Positions 16,729 through 25,426 are shown, counted from the first letter of the stretch. The stretch is DNA of 64,000 bases from Candidatus Peregrinibacteria bacterium (GCA_016932505.1 JAFGCT010000007.1:48625-112624); one strand, 5' to 3'. Notes: generated by a model not told the origin, from the sequence alone. Made by a program: numbers and translations.

Positions 16729-18981
16729 ATGGATATTCTGAAATCAATGTATAGGGAATTTGGCAACAAAAAGCCTTTTATATATGAAAATGCAGTAGCT
16801 GTAGAACCTTCTGCACAATCTGAAAAAACGCAGGAACCACCGAAACCCGGTATTCCAGAACATTTGAAAGAAAAAAAGGCAAATGAAGAACAAGGAGGGG
16901 AAAGTGTAGTTTTTGATAGTAAAACTAAAGAAGAAGCTAAAAAAATGTCATTTTTTCAGAAACTTTCAGCTACATTGTTTCCTGCAAAAAAACCTACACC
17001 AAAGCAAACGACACCAGAAATAGGTGCAGTAAAATCAAATGTAAGCGACCCCAGCGTAAAAGGAGTGGTAAAAGAAGATGAAAAAGTTGATGTAAGAGAT
17101 ATTAAAGAGGCAGAAAAAATATATAAAGAAGGAATTTCTACCATTAAAGACCTAATGGCTCCTTCTTCAATGGAATTCATGTATGACAAAATGAAAGTCA
17201 GTGGAGTATTGGCAAAAACTTTTTTCGTCTATGCATACCCAAGATACATTGAAGTTAACTGGCTTTCACCTGTAATAAATTTTGATATAAGCATGGATAT
17301 TTCTATGTTTATATACCCTGAAAGTAGTGCGAAAATGATGAAATATTTAAAAAACAAAGTAGCACAAATACAATCATCAATGCGTATTGAACAGGAGAAA
17401 GGAATGGTTGCTGACCCTGCCTTGGAAACAGCATTACAAGATGCAGAAGAATTACGTAGAAATATTCAACGTGGTGAAGAAAAGTTCTTTCAAATGGGAC
17501 TCTATATAACAATTTATGCAGAAGATGAAGAAAAACTTAAGAAAAATCAAACCAAACTGGAAAGTGCGCTCGGTGGAAAATTAGTTCTGACAAAAAGTGC
17601 TGACTTACAAATGGAACACGGATTTAATTCATGTATACCTATTGCTACGGATGAGCTAGAAGTTACCCGAAACATGAATACTAATCCCCTATCAACTACA
17701 TTTCCTTTTAGTTCTGCAGACTTAACATCCAGCGAAGGAATATTATATGGAATTAACAGGCATAATGATGGTCTTATAATATTCGACAGATTCAATCTTG
17801 AAAATGCAAATTCTGTTGTATTTGCAAAGTCTGGTGCCGGTAAATCATATGCTGTTAAACTTGAAGTTTTGCGCTCATTAATGATGGGAACAGACGTAAT
17901 TATTATAGATCCCGAAAATGAATATGAAGAACTTGCTAATACAGTTGATGGAACATATTTAAGAGTGTCACTTAATTCTGACCAACGTATAAACCCTTTT
18001 GACCTTCCAAGTCCAATTAATGAAGAAGATGAAAAACCGGGAGATCTACTAAGAACAAATATAATTACACTACATGGACTAATTAATCTGATGTTAGGAA
18101 AACTAACACCAGAAGAAGAAGGATTGATGGATAAAGCCTTAATAGATACATATGCCTTAAAGGGTATAACAATGGAAACTCCAAACCCAGCATCTGTTGA
18201 GCCTCCAACAATGGAAGATCTATATGATATTTTAAGCAACATGAAAGGGACTGAAAACCTCGCTCAGCGTTTGCAGAAATATACAGTAGGAACATTCGCC
18301 GGATTATTCAATATGCCTACTAATGTTGACTTAAAATCAGGGTTACTTGTTTTTTGTATAAGAGACTTGGAAGATATGCTTCGCCCTATAGCGATGTATA
18401 TAATCTTAAATTTTATCTGGAATACGGTTAGATCTTCACTAAAACGCAGGTTACTTATAATTGATGAAGCCTGGTCTATGATGCAATACGAAGATAGTGC
18501 CAGATTTTTATATGGACTTGTAAAAAGAGCACGTAAATACTACTTAGGTATTACAACTATTACTCAGGATGTGGAAGATTTCGTTGCATCAAACTATGGA
18601 AGACCAATTATTACGAACTCATCCATGCAGCTACTTCTAAAACAATCACCAAGTGCAATGGATAAACTTACTGAAATATTTAATCTGACTGAAGGCGAAA
18701 AATATTTACTTCTTAATGCAAATGTTGGCCAGGGATTATTTTTTGCAGGATTGAAACACGTTGCGATACAAATAATTGCTAGTTACAACGAAGATAAAAT
18801 AATTACAACAAATCCTGAAGCAGTTCTTGCTCAACAAGTAGAAAGAGAACGTGAGTTTCAAGAGTCACAACCTAATGAAGAAGCTCCTACCGATCAACAA
18901 GAAATTACAACTCCAGCACCAGAACCTACACAAACTCAGACGCCACCTGAACCAGGTCCACTAGCAGAACCGAATGTATAA
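16729..18981 (+). CDS. VirB4/TraC-like conjugation-type ATPase
   Basis: 750 residues. Hexameric ATPase of the VirB4/TraC/HerA class that powers type IV secretion-like machines at the cytoplasmic membrane face. Walker A 'FAKSGAGKSYAVK' at about 365-377, 'DPENEYEEL' just after it, Walker B 'LLIIDEAW' at about 574-581, and 'TITQDVEDF' sensor region; the N-terminal CagE-like domain is about 120-330. The C-terminal tail is Pro/Thr/Glu-rich. The first ~18 residues share 'YREFxNK' with the 820-aa protein at 2167. No VirB6, VirB8 or coupling protein is adjacent. A DNA or protein export role is inferred. Confidence 0.88.
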   Translation: MDILKSMYREFGNKKPFIYENAVAVEPSAQSEKTQEPPKPGIPEHLKEKKANEEQGGESVVFDSKTKEEAKKMSFFQKLSATLFPAKKPTPKQTTPEIGAVKSNVSDPSVKGVVKEDEKVDVRDIKEAEKIYKEGISTIKDLMAPSSMEFMYDKMKVSGVLAKTFFVYAYPRYIEVNWLSPVINFDISMDISMFIYPESSAKMMKYLKNKVAQIQSSMRIEQEKGMVADPALETALQDAEELRRNIQRGEEKFFQMGLYITIYAEDEEKLKKNQTKLESALGGKLVLTKSADLQMEHGFNSCIPIATDELEVTRNMNTNPLSTTFPFSSADLTSSEGILYGINRHNDGLIIFDRFNLENANSVVFAKSGAGKSYAVKLEVLRSLMMGTDVIIIDPENEYEELANTVDGTYLRVSLNSDQRINPFDLPSPINEEDEKPGDLLRTNIITLHGLINLMLGKLTPEEEGLMDKALIDTYALKGITMETPNPASVEPPTMEDLYDILSNMKGTENLAQRLQKYTVGTFAGLFNMPTNVDLKSGLLVFCIRDLEDMLRPIAMYIILNFIWNTVRSSLKRRLLIIDEAWSMMQYEDSARFLYGLVKRARKYYLGITTITQDVEDFVASNYGRPIITNSSMQLLLKQSPSAMDKLTEIFNLTEGEKYLLLNANVGQGLFFAGLKHVAIQIIASYNEDKIITTNPEAVLAQQVEREREFQESQPNEEAPTDQQEITTPAPEPTQTQTPPEPGPLAEPNV

Positions 18982-19023
18982 TCGTGATATAATTGTGTTT
19001 GAATTATAGTAAGTTTTTTTGAT

Positions 19024-19533
19024 ATGCGATTATTTCTTTCAATAAATATTCCTCGAAATCTTCATCAATACTGTAAACAATTACAAAATCAATACCCTGA
19101 TTTAAAAAAATCAGATCAATTTCATACTACTTTGCAATTTCTAGGTGATGATATAGAATCGGCAAACCGAATTATTGATGAATTAAACAAAATTACATTC
19201 ACATCTTTTGAAATTGAGATGGGCAACGTAGAACCTTTTGGTCATACGAATAACATAAGAGGGGTATGGATAAACTGCAAAAACAATGATGCTCTTAATA
19301 AATTATCAGATAATATAAGAAGAGTGATGGGAAATCTAGGATATATATCAGACTACCCTTTCACCCCTCATATAACACTTGGTCGTTATAAAAATCCACC
19401 AACAAAAAAACCTGATTTATTAAAAGGTGAACCTTATAAATTTTCAGTCGATAATTTTTATCTAATGCAAAGTACGCTTACTGCGCTTGGTCCAAACTAC
19501 AAAATTATTGAAAGCTTTTCGGCAAAAAACTAA
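19024..19533 (+). CDS. thpR: RNA 2',3'-cyclic phosphodiesterase
   Basis: 169 residues. 2H phosphoesterase superfamily (formerly '2'-5' RNA ligase'). Both catalytic H-x-T motifs are present: 'HTTLQFLGD' (about 39) and 'HITLGRY' (about 117), with normal family spacing. Hydrolyses 2',3'-cyclic ends of RNA in the cytosol. Convergent with, and overlapping by 4 nt, the SGNH hydrolase gene. Confidence 0.9.
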   Translation: MRLFLSINIPRNLHQYCKQLQNQYPDLKKSDQFHTTLQFLGDDIESANRIIDELNKITFTSFEIEMGNVEPFGHTNNIRGVWINCKNNDALNKLSDNIRRVMGNLGYISDYPFTPHITLGRYKNPPTKKPDLLKGEPYKFSVDNFYLMQSTLTALGPNYKIIESFSAKN

Positions 19534-20576
19534 GAAATATAATCTTCTATTTGTTCATACAATTTTAAATAACCTGTTTTGTTTGGATGAATAGTATCCC
19601 CCCAATTATCACCCATTACCTTATTTGTATCAATAAGGTTAATTCGAGACGACTCCGAAAGAAGAGATTCTACCTCAAGGTCGCTATTTAGCTTATCGGT
19701 ATACATATTAATTTTGTTTTTTCTCTCAATATCTTGTTCGCCTGTTTTCTTTCTTGGTATCTTTCTAATTTTAGGAATCTTATAGATAACAACTTTTACA
19801 GGTCCACCGAGCTCATCCGGCCTTTCTTTTGCACGTTTAATAATACCTCTATATGCTTTCAGTACCCGTTCATATGTTAATCTAGGATTCCCATAAGTAA
19901 AAAAATCATTCAAGCCACCTGTTAATACAAGTAATTTACATTCAGGATTATCAAGTGCCTGATGTGCAACTGTCTCTACGTCATTACCTCCCCACTTTTC
20001 ATTTCCATTTTTACCAAAAGCAACAAAAGGCCTACTGCGCTCTGAAAGTTTAGTTTCTGCAATTTTCCTTCTTGGAATATCACTTTCACTACTTATACTT
20101 GCCATATATGAATCACCAACACAAAAAACATTATTTTTTTTAAATTTCTCGCTTAACTTAGGTTTTTTTTCTAATGTCATTTCTGGTTTTTTTGCCTTTT
20201 GCCTTTTTTCCTTAAGTCTTTTCGTTATTTCTTCAACCTTACTCCTTGTTTCTTTATTCTTTCGATTCTCAGATAAAGGACTCAAAGTACTTGCCTCTAC
20301 ACCCTTCTTATCACCTTCATTTTCATCAGATTCTTCATCCTGTTTTGGCTTTTCTAAAAACAATCCATATATAAGAGTAATTGCACCAACAAGTGCAGCA
20401 TAGTCTTCGCCATGTTCAGATTGAAGTAGCTTGCTCATACCATCCAATGAAGCAGCTCCCTGCCCAATAAGTTCTGCTTTTTGAGCAAGTAAAGCTTCAG
20501 AAGCTGGAGTTCTTTTTAAAGGTTGCTCAGTTTTTTCAATTTCCCCTCCCGATATTTCATTCAACTTTTCAGTCAC
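19530..20576 (-). CDS. SGNH/GDSL-type hydrolase with helical N-terminal extension
   Basis: 348 residues. Catalytic blocks: 'GDSY' (154-157, nucleophile Ser156), Gly-Asn in 'GGND' (196-199), 'GGLNDF' (oxyanion Asn223) and 'DTIHPN' (Asp327, His330). The residue order is that of GDSL esterases/acetylhydrolases. The N-terminal 145 residues are an extension with a possible membrane helix (about 59-74) followed by a Lys/Glu-rich linker, so the catalytic domain may lie outside. The substrate could be an acyl group on peptidoglycan or polysaccharide. TAG stop. Confidence 0.8.
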   Translation of the reverse strand: MTEKLNEISGGEIEKTEQPLKRTPASEALLAQKAELIGQGAASLDGMSKLLQSEHGEDYAALVGAITLIYGLFLEKPKQDEESDENEGDKKGVEASTLSPLSENRKNKETRSKVEEITKRLKEKRQKAKKPEMTLEKKPKLSEKFKKNNVFCVGDSYMASISSESDIPRRKIAETKLSERSRPFVAFGKNGNEKWGGNDVETVAHQALDNPECKLLVLTGGLNDFFTYGNPRLTYERVLKAYRGIIKRAKERPDELGGPVKVVIYKIPKIRKIPRKKTGEQDIERKNKINMYTDKLNSDLEVESLLSESSRINLIDTNKVMGDNWGDTIHPNKTGYLKLYEQIEDYIS

Positions 20577-20671
20577 AATTTATTTATTATATATCATTAT
20601 ATTTTAGCATATATAAGCCAAAAAAGCAAGATGATATCATCCTTATTAAAACATTTTCCGTTTGCCAAGCA

Positions 20672-20788
20672 CTAATAATCAAGCTCAATTTCATCCTCAA
20701 AATCAATGAAGTCACATTGACATTCGCATTTTGGGAAAAAACAATTGGTACAAGGCTCGCACTTATTTCCGCATTCACATCCATCCAT
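20672..20788 (-). CDS. Tiny eight-cysteine protein A
   Basis: 38 residues, absent from the ORF track. Eight Cys in the pattern C-x-C-G-N-x-C-x2-C-x-N-C-x4-C-E-C-x-C, followed by an acidic tail (DFIDFEDEIELDY). An ORF on the plus strand at 27538 has exactly the same cysteine spacing, the same G-N and N-C positions and an acidic tail. That conservation supports real coding. An extended -10 (TGTTATAAT) lies about 40 nt upstream. Probably a metal- or cluster-binding peptide of metallothionein size. I recognise no described family. Confidence 0.75.
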   Translation of the reverse strand: MDGCECGNKCEPCTNCFFPKCECQCDFIDFEDEIELDY

Positions 20789-20905
20789 ATTAATTGATGT
20801 TAGCGATAAAAGCAAAAACATTATAACAAATTAATTAAAAATAATCTATTACATAGAAAAATATTAACTGATATACTTGAATTGTGTACTGAAGAAAACA
20901 AACAA

Positions 20906-21475
20906 ATGCGAAAAAGAATACGACAATTGTTAAATTTACTTTTAGTAACACTAATTCTTTCATGGATAGTGTTTCTATTTATTTTTGGTCCTGAAAAAAT
21001 CATATTTCATATTGGAACTTCCAATGGATATTTACTTGCTTTTGCCAGTGCATTTTTTGGAGATCTTGCAACAATTTCTGCATTATCTGTTTATCCAGCA
21101 ATCATAGCATTTGCAATTGGAGGCTTAAATCCATTAATTTTAGGTATCTCAGCAGCTTTTGGTATCACTCTTGCCAACCTTGTTTTTTTCTATATCGGAT
21201 TAAAAAGTCATAATGTAGTAAAAAGTTCTTCTAAATTTGCAAAATTTAATAACAAAATTATAGGATTTATAAATAATAAACCTGATTGGATTATTCCTAT
21301 TCTCATTTGGGCATATATTGGTCTAAGTCCTTTTCCCAACAACCTGCTTACAGCCGGTAGTGGTTTAATAAATTATCCCATAAAAAAAATACTTCCACCT
21401 CTTTTTTTGGGGAATATTACACTAATGACCCTAATAGCTTATTTCTCAATTATTGGAATTGAAATATTAAAATAA
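20906..21475 (+). CDS. Small VTT/DedA-like membrane protein
   Basis: 189 residues from ATG 20906; the track uses a TTG 8 codons upstream. Five to six hydrophobic segments, with 'GDLATISALSVYPAIIAF' and 'IGLSPFPNNLLTAGSGLINY', which resemble the re-entrant loop regions of VTT (SNARE-associated/DedA/YqaA) proteins that flip lipids or transport small molecules. Extended -10 'TGATATACT' lies about 30 nt upstream. Family assignment is tentative. Confidence 0.6.
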   Translation: MRKRIRQLLNLLLVTLILSWIVFLFIFGPEKIIFHIGTSNGYLLAFASAFFGDLATISALSVYPAIIAFAIGGLNPLILGISAAFGITLANLVFFYIGLKSHNVVKSSSKFAKFNNKIIGFINNKPDWIIPILIWAYIGLSPFPNNLLTAGSGLINYPIKKILPPLFLGNITLMTLIAYFSIIGIEILK

Positions 21476-21478
21476 AAA

Positions 21479-21868
21479 CTAGAATAATCTTCGTACTCTG
21501 GCTCTAGTCTTTTTTCTTGTACTACTCGGAATCTCAGAAGGACTTTTAATTTGCACAACTAAAATAAGTATTTCATCGTTCAATACTGTAGGAATTGAAA
21601 AACTTTCCCCTGCATCAAGCATATTTTCTATTTGAGGAATTAATTGCGCACGAACATAAAAAGACGCTCTATCACATTCAGCAACAACATCACTTTCATT
21701 AACAAAATCTCCGGGGAAAGTTCGAGTAATTGTTACTTTCGTTCCGTCTGATAAAGTGAGAAGGTTATCTGTCGTTTTACCTTCTAAACTACACAAGAAA
21801 TTTAAAATAAATTCTGTGACTTCTTCGACTTCATTTTTACCTCTGCTTTCACAATTTCGTTTAACCAT
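21479..21868 (-). CDS. Hypothetical protein (129 aa)
   Basis: Soluble alpha/beta-looking protein with no signal peptide or membrane helix and a strongly basic C-terminal end ('RKKTRARVRRLF'), which could contact nucleic acid. No family recognised. Convergent with the VTT-like gene with a 3-nt gap. Confidence 0.55.
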   Translation of the reverse strand: MVKRNCESRGKNEVEEVTEFILNFLCSLEGKTTDNLLTLSDGTKVTITRTFPGDFVNESDVVAECDRASFYVRAQLIPQIENMLDAGESFSIPTVLNDEILILVVQIKSPSEIPSSTRKKTRARVRRLF

Positions 21869-21940
21869 AATGCAGAAAATATTTTATGGTTAATATTATA
21901 ATATGTAATTAAATTAATGTCAAATTATAAATACAAAAAA

Positions 21941-21969
21941 CCCCATCCACTTAAATGGGACAGGGTTAA
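21941..21969 (-). terminator. Terminator of the sigma/membrane/exported-protein operon
   Basis: On the minus strand a 'CCCAT' / 'ATGGG' stem is followed by a run of T, just after the stop of the exported repeat protein. Confidence 0.65.
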
Positions 21970-21983
21970 ATGAGTTCTAAATA

Positions 21984-22622
21984 CTATTTATTTCCTAAGT
22001 CCTTTCGTCCACCATTCATTGACCCCTGAAAAGGTCGTTTCATATTAGACTTACCAAAACCAATAAAACCTTTGTTCATTTGAAATTGACCTGCATGCTG
22101 TGGCAACCCAAGTTCTTGTAACTTGTCTTTCCCCTCTTCTACCATAGCCTGCCCCTCTTTAATTAATTGATGAGCATCAGCCATTTGGCTAAAAACAGCT
22201 TCATTATTTACTACATCAAGTAATTCGTCTTTATTTGGCATCTGGCTATCACTGACTAACTTAGCCCATGATTCATAATCTCCATTTTCTACAGCCTCCT
22301 GTATAACAGTATGTGTTTCCCGCATGTCCTTTCGATTTGCATACATTTCAACTATTTTCTGAAAATCATCTTCACTCATATTTTCGGCTCTTTTATCAGC
22401 ATTGGGCATCTGAGATACAAGTGATTTCCAAGTTTCATAATCACCACTTTCAATCGCTTTAGCAATTTTTTCCTGCAAAGCCTTCGTTTCTTCAGTCATT
22501 CCAAATCTTAAACCTTGCCCATTTTCACCTCCGGAAAAACTTGCATAAGTGGATGCTGCAAGAGTTAAAGTAAAAACTATGGCAAGAGTCATTACCCCCC
22601 CAATAATCGTATATTTTTTCAT
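21984..22622 (-). CDS. Exported protein with GDYExW repeats
   Basis: 212 residues. Sec signal peptide (1-27, 'MTLAIVFTLTLAASTYA'). Two repeats carry 'GDYETWKSLVSQMPN' and 'GDYESWAKLVSDSQMPN' (about 58 and 112), helical and charged; the C-terminal tail is Gly/Asn/Lys-rich. Last gene of an operon headed by a sigma factor. It may be an envelope stress protein, a periplasmic sensor, or a target of that sigma factor. No enzymatic motif. Confidence 0.65.
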   Translation of the reverse strand: MKKYTIIGGVMTLAIVFTLTLAASTYASFSGGENGQGLRFGMTEETKALQEKIAKAIESGDYETWKSLVSQMPNADKRAENMSEDDFQKIVEMYANRKDMRETHTVIQEAVENGDYESWAKLVSDSQMPNKDELLDVVNNEAVFSQMADAHQLIKEGQAMVEEGKDKLQELGLPQHAGQFQMNKGFIGFGKSNMKRPFQGSMNGGRKDLGNK

Positions 22623-22698
22623 TCTATTTAATAAATTAAAGATTAAAATTTCGAGTGATCACTCGTGAAGTTGCGCTTCTTCACTCTTTAATACAATC

Positions 22699-23454
22699 TT
22701 ATAATTTATTTCTTTCATTTTTTATCGGATTAAATATTCTAGGTCGTACGTTAAGTTGTCTTGGAGGTCGGAAAGGCATTATTCTTTCAGCAAAAAACTC
22801 TCCTTCCTTGATTTGTTTTCCAATTAATCCAACTGGTAAGCCAACTTGTGGTTCGAAATTATCATTTGATACTGCATAACTAATATCAACAACCCACTTC
22901 TCACTCATAAAATCAATAATCAATAATTCTTCATCTGGTTTTATCTCAATCACCCTTCCAACAAGTACACCTTCATTGGGCGCCACAAGAAAACGATCTC
23001 TATCGTCTCTCCATTCTGCATATGGCCCAACCCTATTAATTAAAACGTTTTCAACAGAATGCCCGACTCCGACAAAATAAAGTATTACACCTAGTACTAA
23101 TGAAATTGCTACAGAAGAAAGAACAATAATTATTTGTTTGAATCGGTATCCTTTTTTAGTTTTTTCAAATACCCTACCAGCAATAAATAAAACAACGCCT
23201 AAAATTATTAACCATAAATATGGAAGAATTAAGAAAAAACCACGAATAGGACCTTTCCCTGCTCTACGTACCATTTCCCATTCAATACCGGAAATTAACC
23301 TAAAAATTATACTAAATGCAAGTGCACCAAGTACAATTGCTATTAAATAAGCAGACCACAACAAAAGATGCATTAAAACAAACTGCCAACGTGGGATCGG
23401 CTTAATTTTATCCTTCTTAATTCTTTCCAATATTGTTTTTGATAGCTTTGCCAT
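22699..23454 (-). CDS. Membrane protein, possible anti-sigma partner
   Basis: 251 residues. Three hydrophobic segments (about 27-50, 70-93, 104-127), then an extracytoplasmic soluble domain (about 130-251) of beta character. It starts 13 nt after the sigma factor gene and precedes the exported repeat protein, which is the usual place for a membrane anti-sigma factor. It shows no recognisable zinc anti-sigma motif, so that role is inference from position. Confidence 0.6.
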   Translation of the reverse strand: MAKLSKTILERIKKDKIKPIPRWQFVLMHLLLWSAYLIAIVLGALAFSIIFRLISGIEWEMVRRAGKGPIRGFFLILPYLWLIILGVVLFIAGRVFEKTKKGYRFKQIIIVLSSVAISLVLGVILYFVGVGHSVENVLINRVGPYAEWRDDRDRFLVAPNEGVLVGRVIEIKPDEELLIIDFMSEKWVVDISYAVSNDNFEPQVGLPVGLIGKQIKEGEFFAERIMPFRPPRQLNVRPRIFNPIKNERNKL

Positions 23455-23467
23455 AAATTATAATTGA

Positions 23468-24052
23468 TTAATATATTAGGTTATTTTTTTCTACTATTTG
23501 TTTAAATTGTATTTTCGCACGATTTATTAAAGTTCCGACTGTTCCAATAGGTTTTTGGAGGATATCTGATATTTCCTCATAACTTTTATCTTCTATAAAT
23601 TTTAAGAGCAATATTTCTCTGAAATCTGGAGAAAGCATTGATAGAATATTCCTTACGTTTTCCTGCAAATCTTTTTTCTTCATATCCTTTTCAATATCAA
23701 CATCACTTTCAAGTATATTTAACAAATCCACGATTTCATCATCATCGGTTTGAATTGGTAATACTTGATGCTTATTTTCCTTTTTAAGCTGATTTAATAT
23801 TTCATTATGCGTGATTCTGTAAACCCATGATGAAAACTTTAAATCCTGATCAAAGTTATTAAGATTACGATAAATTTTAATGAAAACTTCCTGCAATATA
23901 TCTTCTGCAGTTTCTTTATTTACCCCCGAAAAACGTCTTATATAACGTAATAGTTTAGATTCATATCGCTCCATTAGATGAAGAAATATTTCCTGATCTT
24001 TAAGTGCTAGCTTTACAAGTTCAAGGTCTGTTTTTAAGGCATAGTCCTTCAT
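23468..24052 (-). CDS. ECF-type RNA polymerase sigma factor
   Basis: 194 residues. Region 2 (about 15-85) includes 'AEDILQEVFIKIYRNL' and 'WVYRITHNEILNQLKKE'. Region 4 (about 130-185) includes 'LSPDFREILLLKFIEDKSYEEISDIL' and a helix-turn-helix ending 'GTVGTLINRAKIQFK'. No region 3, hence ECF type. First gene of a three-gene operon with a membrane protein and an exported protein, typical for envelope-stress control. Confidence 0.92.
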   Translation of the reverse strand: MKDYALKTDLELVKLALKDQEIFLHLMERYESKLLRYIRRFSGVNKETAEDILQEVFIKIYRNLNNFDQDLKFSSWVYRITHNEILNQLKKENKHQVLPIQTDDDEIVDLLNILESDVDIEKDMKKKDLQENVRNILSMLSPDFREILLLKFIEDKSYEEISDILQKPIGTVGTLINRAKIQFKQIVEKNNLIY

Positions 24053-24183
24053 AAAGAGATTTTTGCAAAGAAAAAATAGTTCTACTTAATAATACTACAG
24101 TTATTCTGAAGTTTTTATTTCAGAAAATAATCTGTATTGACAAAAACCAGGTAAAATATTAAGTTGACCATGCAAATAAAACT

Positions 24184-24269
24184 ATGAAAATTAACCACAT
24201 ACTCATTGTCGCTTAGTATCCGATGATTCGATTCCCAATCGAAGTCATCAGCTTACAAGCGGTTTTTTT
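24184..24269 (+). promoter_or_regulatory. Leader-peptide / attenuator-like element
   Basis: A 10-codon ORF (MKINHILIVA, stop 24214-24216) runs directly into a hairpin with arms GATGA-TCGAT and ATCGA-TCATC. That is enclosed by CGCTT / AAGCG and followed by seven T (24263-24269). This is the layout of a translated leader plus terminator. TTGACA lies at 24137-24142, but no convincing -10 partner is seen. The downstream gene encodes only a 60-aa unknown protein. Confidence 0.45.
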
Positions 24270-24300
24270 GTGTTTATTTATTATTTAATCATTTATTAAA

Positions 24301-24483
24301 ATGCGAAATGCCTTTAGATACGATCCTGCACAATTGCTTGAAGAAAAAAGACGTGACACTAATCCCGAAAAAGAAGCTATAAGGAGATTTATCAAAGAAA
24401 ACCCGACAAGCGGAGCAGATAAAGGAGCGATTATAGTAAAAATAAGACCAACTGTAGTAAAGCGCCTAAGTAGAGATAATTAA
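24301..24483 (+). CDS. Small basic hypothetical protein (60 aa)
   Basis: 60 residues, Arg/Lys-rich, with no membrane segment and no recognised domain. Preceded by a structured terminator-like leader. The ATG follows an A/T-rich stretch without a Shine-Dalgarno. Convergent with the Gmad2 gene. Coding status is plausible but rests on the open frame only. Confidence 0.45.
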   Translation: MRNAFRYDPAQLLEEKRRDTNPEKEAIRRFIKENPTSGADKGAIIVKIRPTVVKRLSRDN

Positions 24484-24504
24484 AAATCAGTTAAAGCTAA
24501 TTAA

Positions 24505-24927
24505 TCATTTAGCTTCAATATAAACCGGAATTCTTAATTCATCATCATATTCAGGCAAATCTGATGGATTATCCTTCTTAAATACTAGTATGCCTTTTAT
24601 ATCCTCCTCTACATTAAACTCTAATTTTGCTTTATAAGGCACAAAATCCTCAGTCATCCAGTCATTCTGAGCATGAGCAATAGCAACAGCTATCTGATTA
24701 CCTTCTTCATCCTCAAGGAAAATTGGAAAATCTGCCTCAAAAAACCAAGTACCCCTAGCTTCACCAACAATTAGTAAAGGACTGGCAATAGCCTGATTAT
24801 AATTTACATTAGCCACACTAATATTTGGATGAATACTTTTGGATTTGTTCATAAAAAAACCCACCATAATTACCACAATCATGATTGCCATAATAAAACC
24901 CAGTTTTTTTGTTGATTGGTTTTTCAT
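24505..24927 (-). CDS. Gmad2 immunoglobulin-like domain protein
   Basis: 140 residues starting at MKNQSTKK. N-terminal membrane anchor (about 8-27), then a Gmad2-type Ig-like domain with the family hallmarks 'SPLLIVGEARGTWFFEADFP', 'WMTEDFVPY', and 'NPSDLPEYDDELRIPVYI'. Extracytoplasmic; these domains occur in spore and envelope proteins and probably mediate binding. The track start is 10 codons upstream, but the -10 box TATAAT (24938-24943, minus strand, with TTGTAA 16 nt before it) lies between the two candidate starts, which favours the downstream ATG and a very short leader. Confidence 0.8.
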   Translation of the reverse strand: MKNQSTKKLGFIMAIMIVVIMVGFFMNKSKSIHPNISVANVNYNQAIASPLLIVGEARGTWFFEADFPIFLEDEEGNQIAVAIAHAQNDWMTEDFVPYKAKLEFNVEEDIKGILVFKKDNPSDLPEYDDELRIPVYIEAK

Positions 24928-25003
24928 ATTTATTTGCATTATATCAAAAAAATTCATGTTTACAAAATGCGGGGGATGCTTTAGTATATCCAGGCAAAAA
25001 CGC

Positions 25004-25066
25004 GGAGCGGTAGTTCAGTTGGTTAGAACGCCTGCCTGTCATCCCGATGAAGTCGGGACGGGTTCA
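25004..25066 (+). pseudogene. 5' half of tRNA-Asp joined to a TCCCGA palindrome
   Basis: 25004-25041 equals the first 38 nt of the intact tRNA-Asp at 25339. It then switches to the palindrome TCCCGA-TGAAG-TCGGGA (25042-25058) and 'cgggttca'. No 3' acceptor strand follows, so this is a truncated, non-functional tRNA copy. Confidence 0.85.
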
Positions 25067-25084
25067 GGTTTATATAGAGAGAAA

Positions 25085-25348
25085 ATGAAATATTTTGTAT
25101 ATATAATTGAAAGTCTAAAAGACCAGAGTTATTATATAGGTTACACTCAGGGTCTAGATAAAAGACTTGCCTATCACAATGAAGGAAGAGGAAGATACAC
25201 GTCTAAAAAGTCTCCATGGAAACTTGCTTACTCCGAAGAATATAATTCAAAAAAGGAAGCAATAATCCGAGAGAGACAAATAAAAAACTGGAAAAATAGA
25301 AGATTAATATTAAAATTAATCAGTGACAATAAAAAAATGGAGCGGTAG
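25085..25348 (+). CDS. GIY-YIG nuclease-like small protein nested in tRNA locus
   Basis: 87 residues, starting at ATG 25085; the track extends upstream through tRNA-like sequence, which is not coding. 'YFVYIIESL' and 'YYIGYT' give the GIY-YIG motif, followed by the usual Arg ('LDKRLAYHN'), 'YTSKKSPWKLAYSEEY' and the Glu-containing 'KKEAIIRERQIKNW' helix. It is the YhbQ/UvrC-N-type single-domain form. Its last three codons and stop (ATG GAG CGG TAG) lie within the 5' end of tRNA-Asp. Possibly a homing-like or selfish gene. Confidence 0.85.
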   Translation: MKYFVYIIESLKDQSYYIGYTQGLDKRLAYHNEGRGRYTSKKSPWKLAYSEEYNSKKEAIIRERQIKNWKNRRLILKLISDNKKMER

Positions 25349-25415
25349 TTCAGTTGGTTAGAACGCCTGCCTGTCACGCAGGAGGTCGCGGGTTCAAGTC
25401 CCGTCCGTTCCGCCA
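25339..25415 (+). tRNA. tRNA-Asp (GTC)
   Basis: 77 nt including encoded CCA. Acceptor GGAGCGG / CCGTTCC, anticodon arm CCTGC-CTGTCAC-GCAGG with anticodon GTC, T-arm GCGGG-TTCAAGT-CCCGT, discriminator G. Overlaps the end of the GIY-YIG ORF by 10 nt. Followed by its own terminator. Confidence 0.97.
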
Positions 25416-25426
25416 TTAAAATCCAA

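Noticed and set aside
17547-18242. 231-aa minus-strand ORF inside the VirB4-like gene
   Set aside because: Antisense shadow of a conserved gene with clear Walker motifs; its composition is a Ser/Leu-rich complement artefact.
24839-25084. Upstream extension of the GIY-YIG ORF in the track (169 aa)
   Set aside because: The extension reads through the Gmad2 promoter region and the 5' tRNA-Asp fragment. The GIY-YIG domain starts at ATG 25085.
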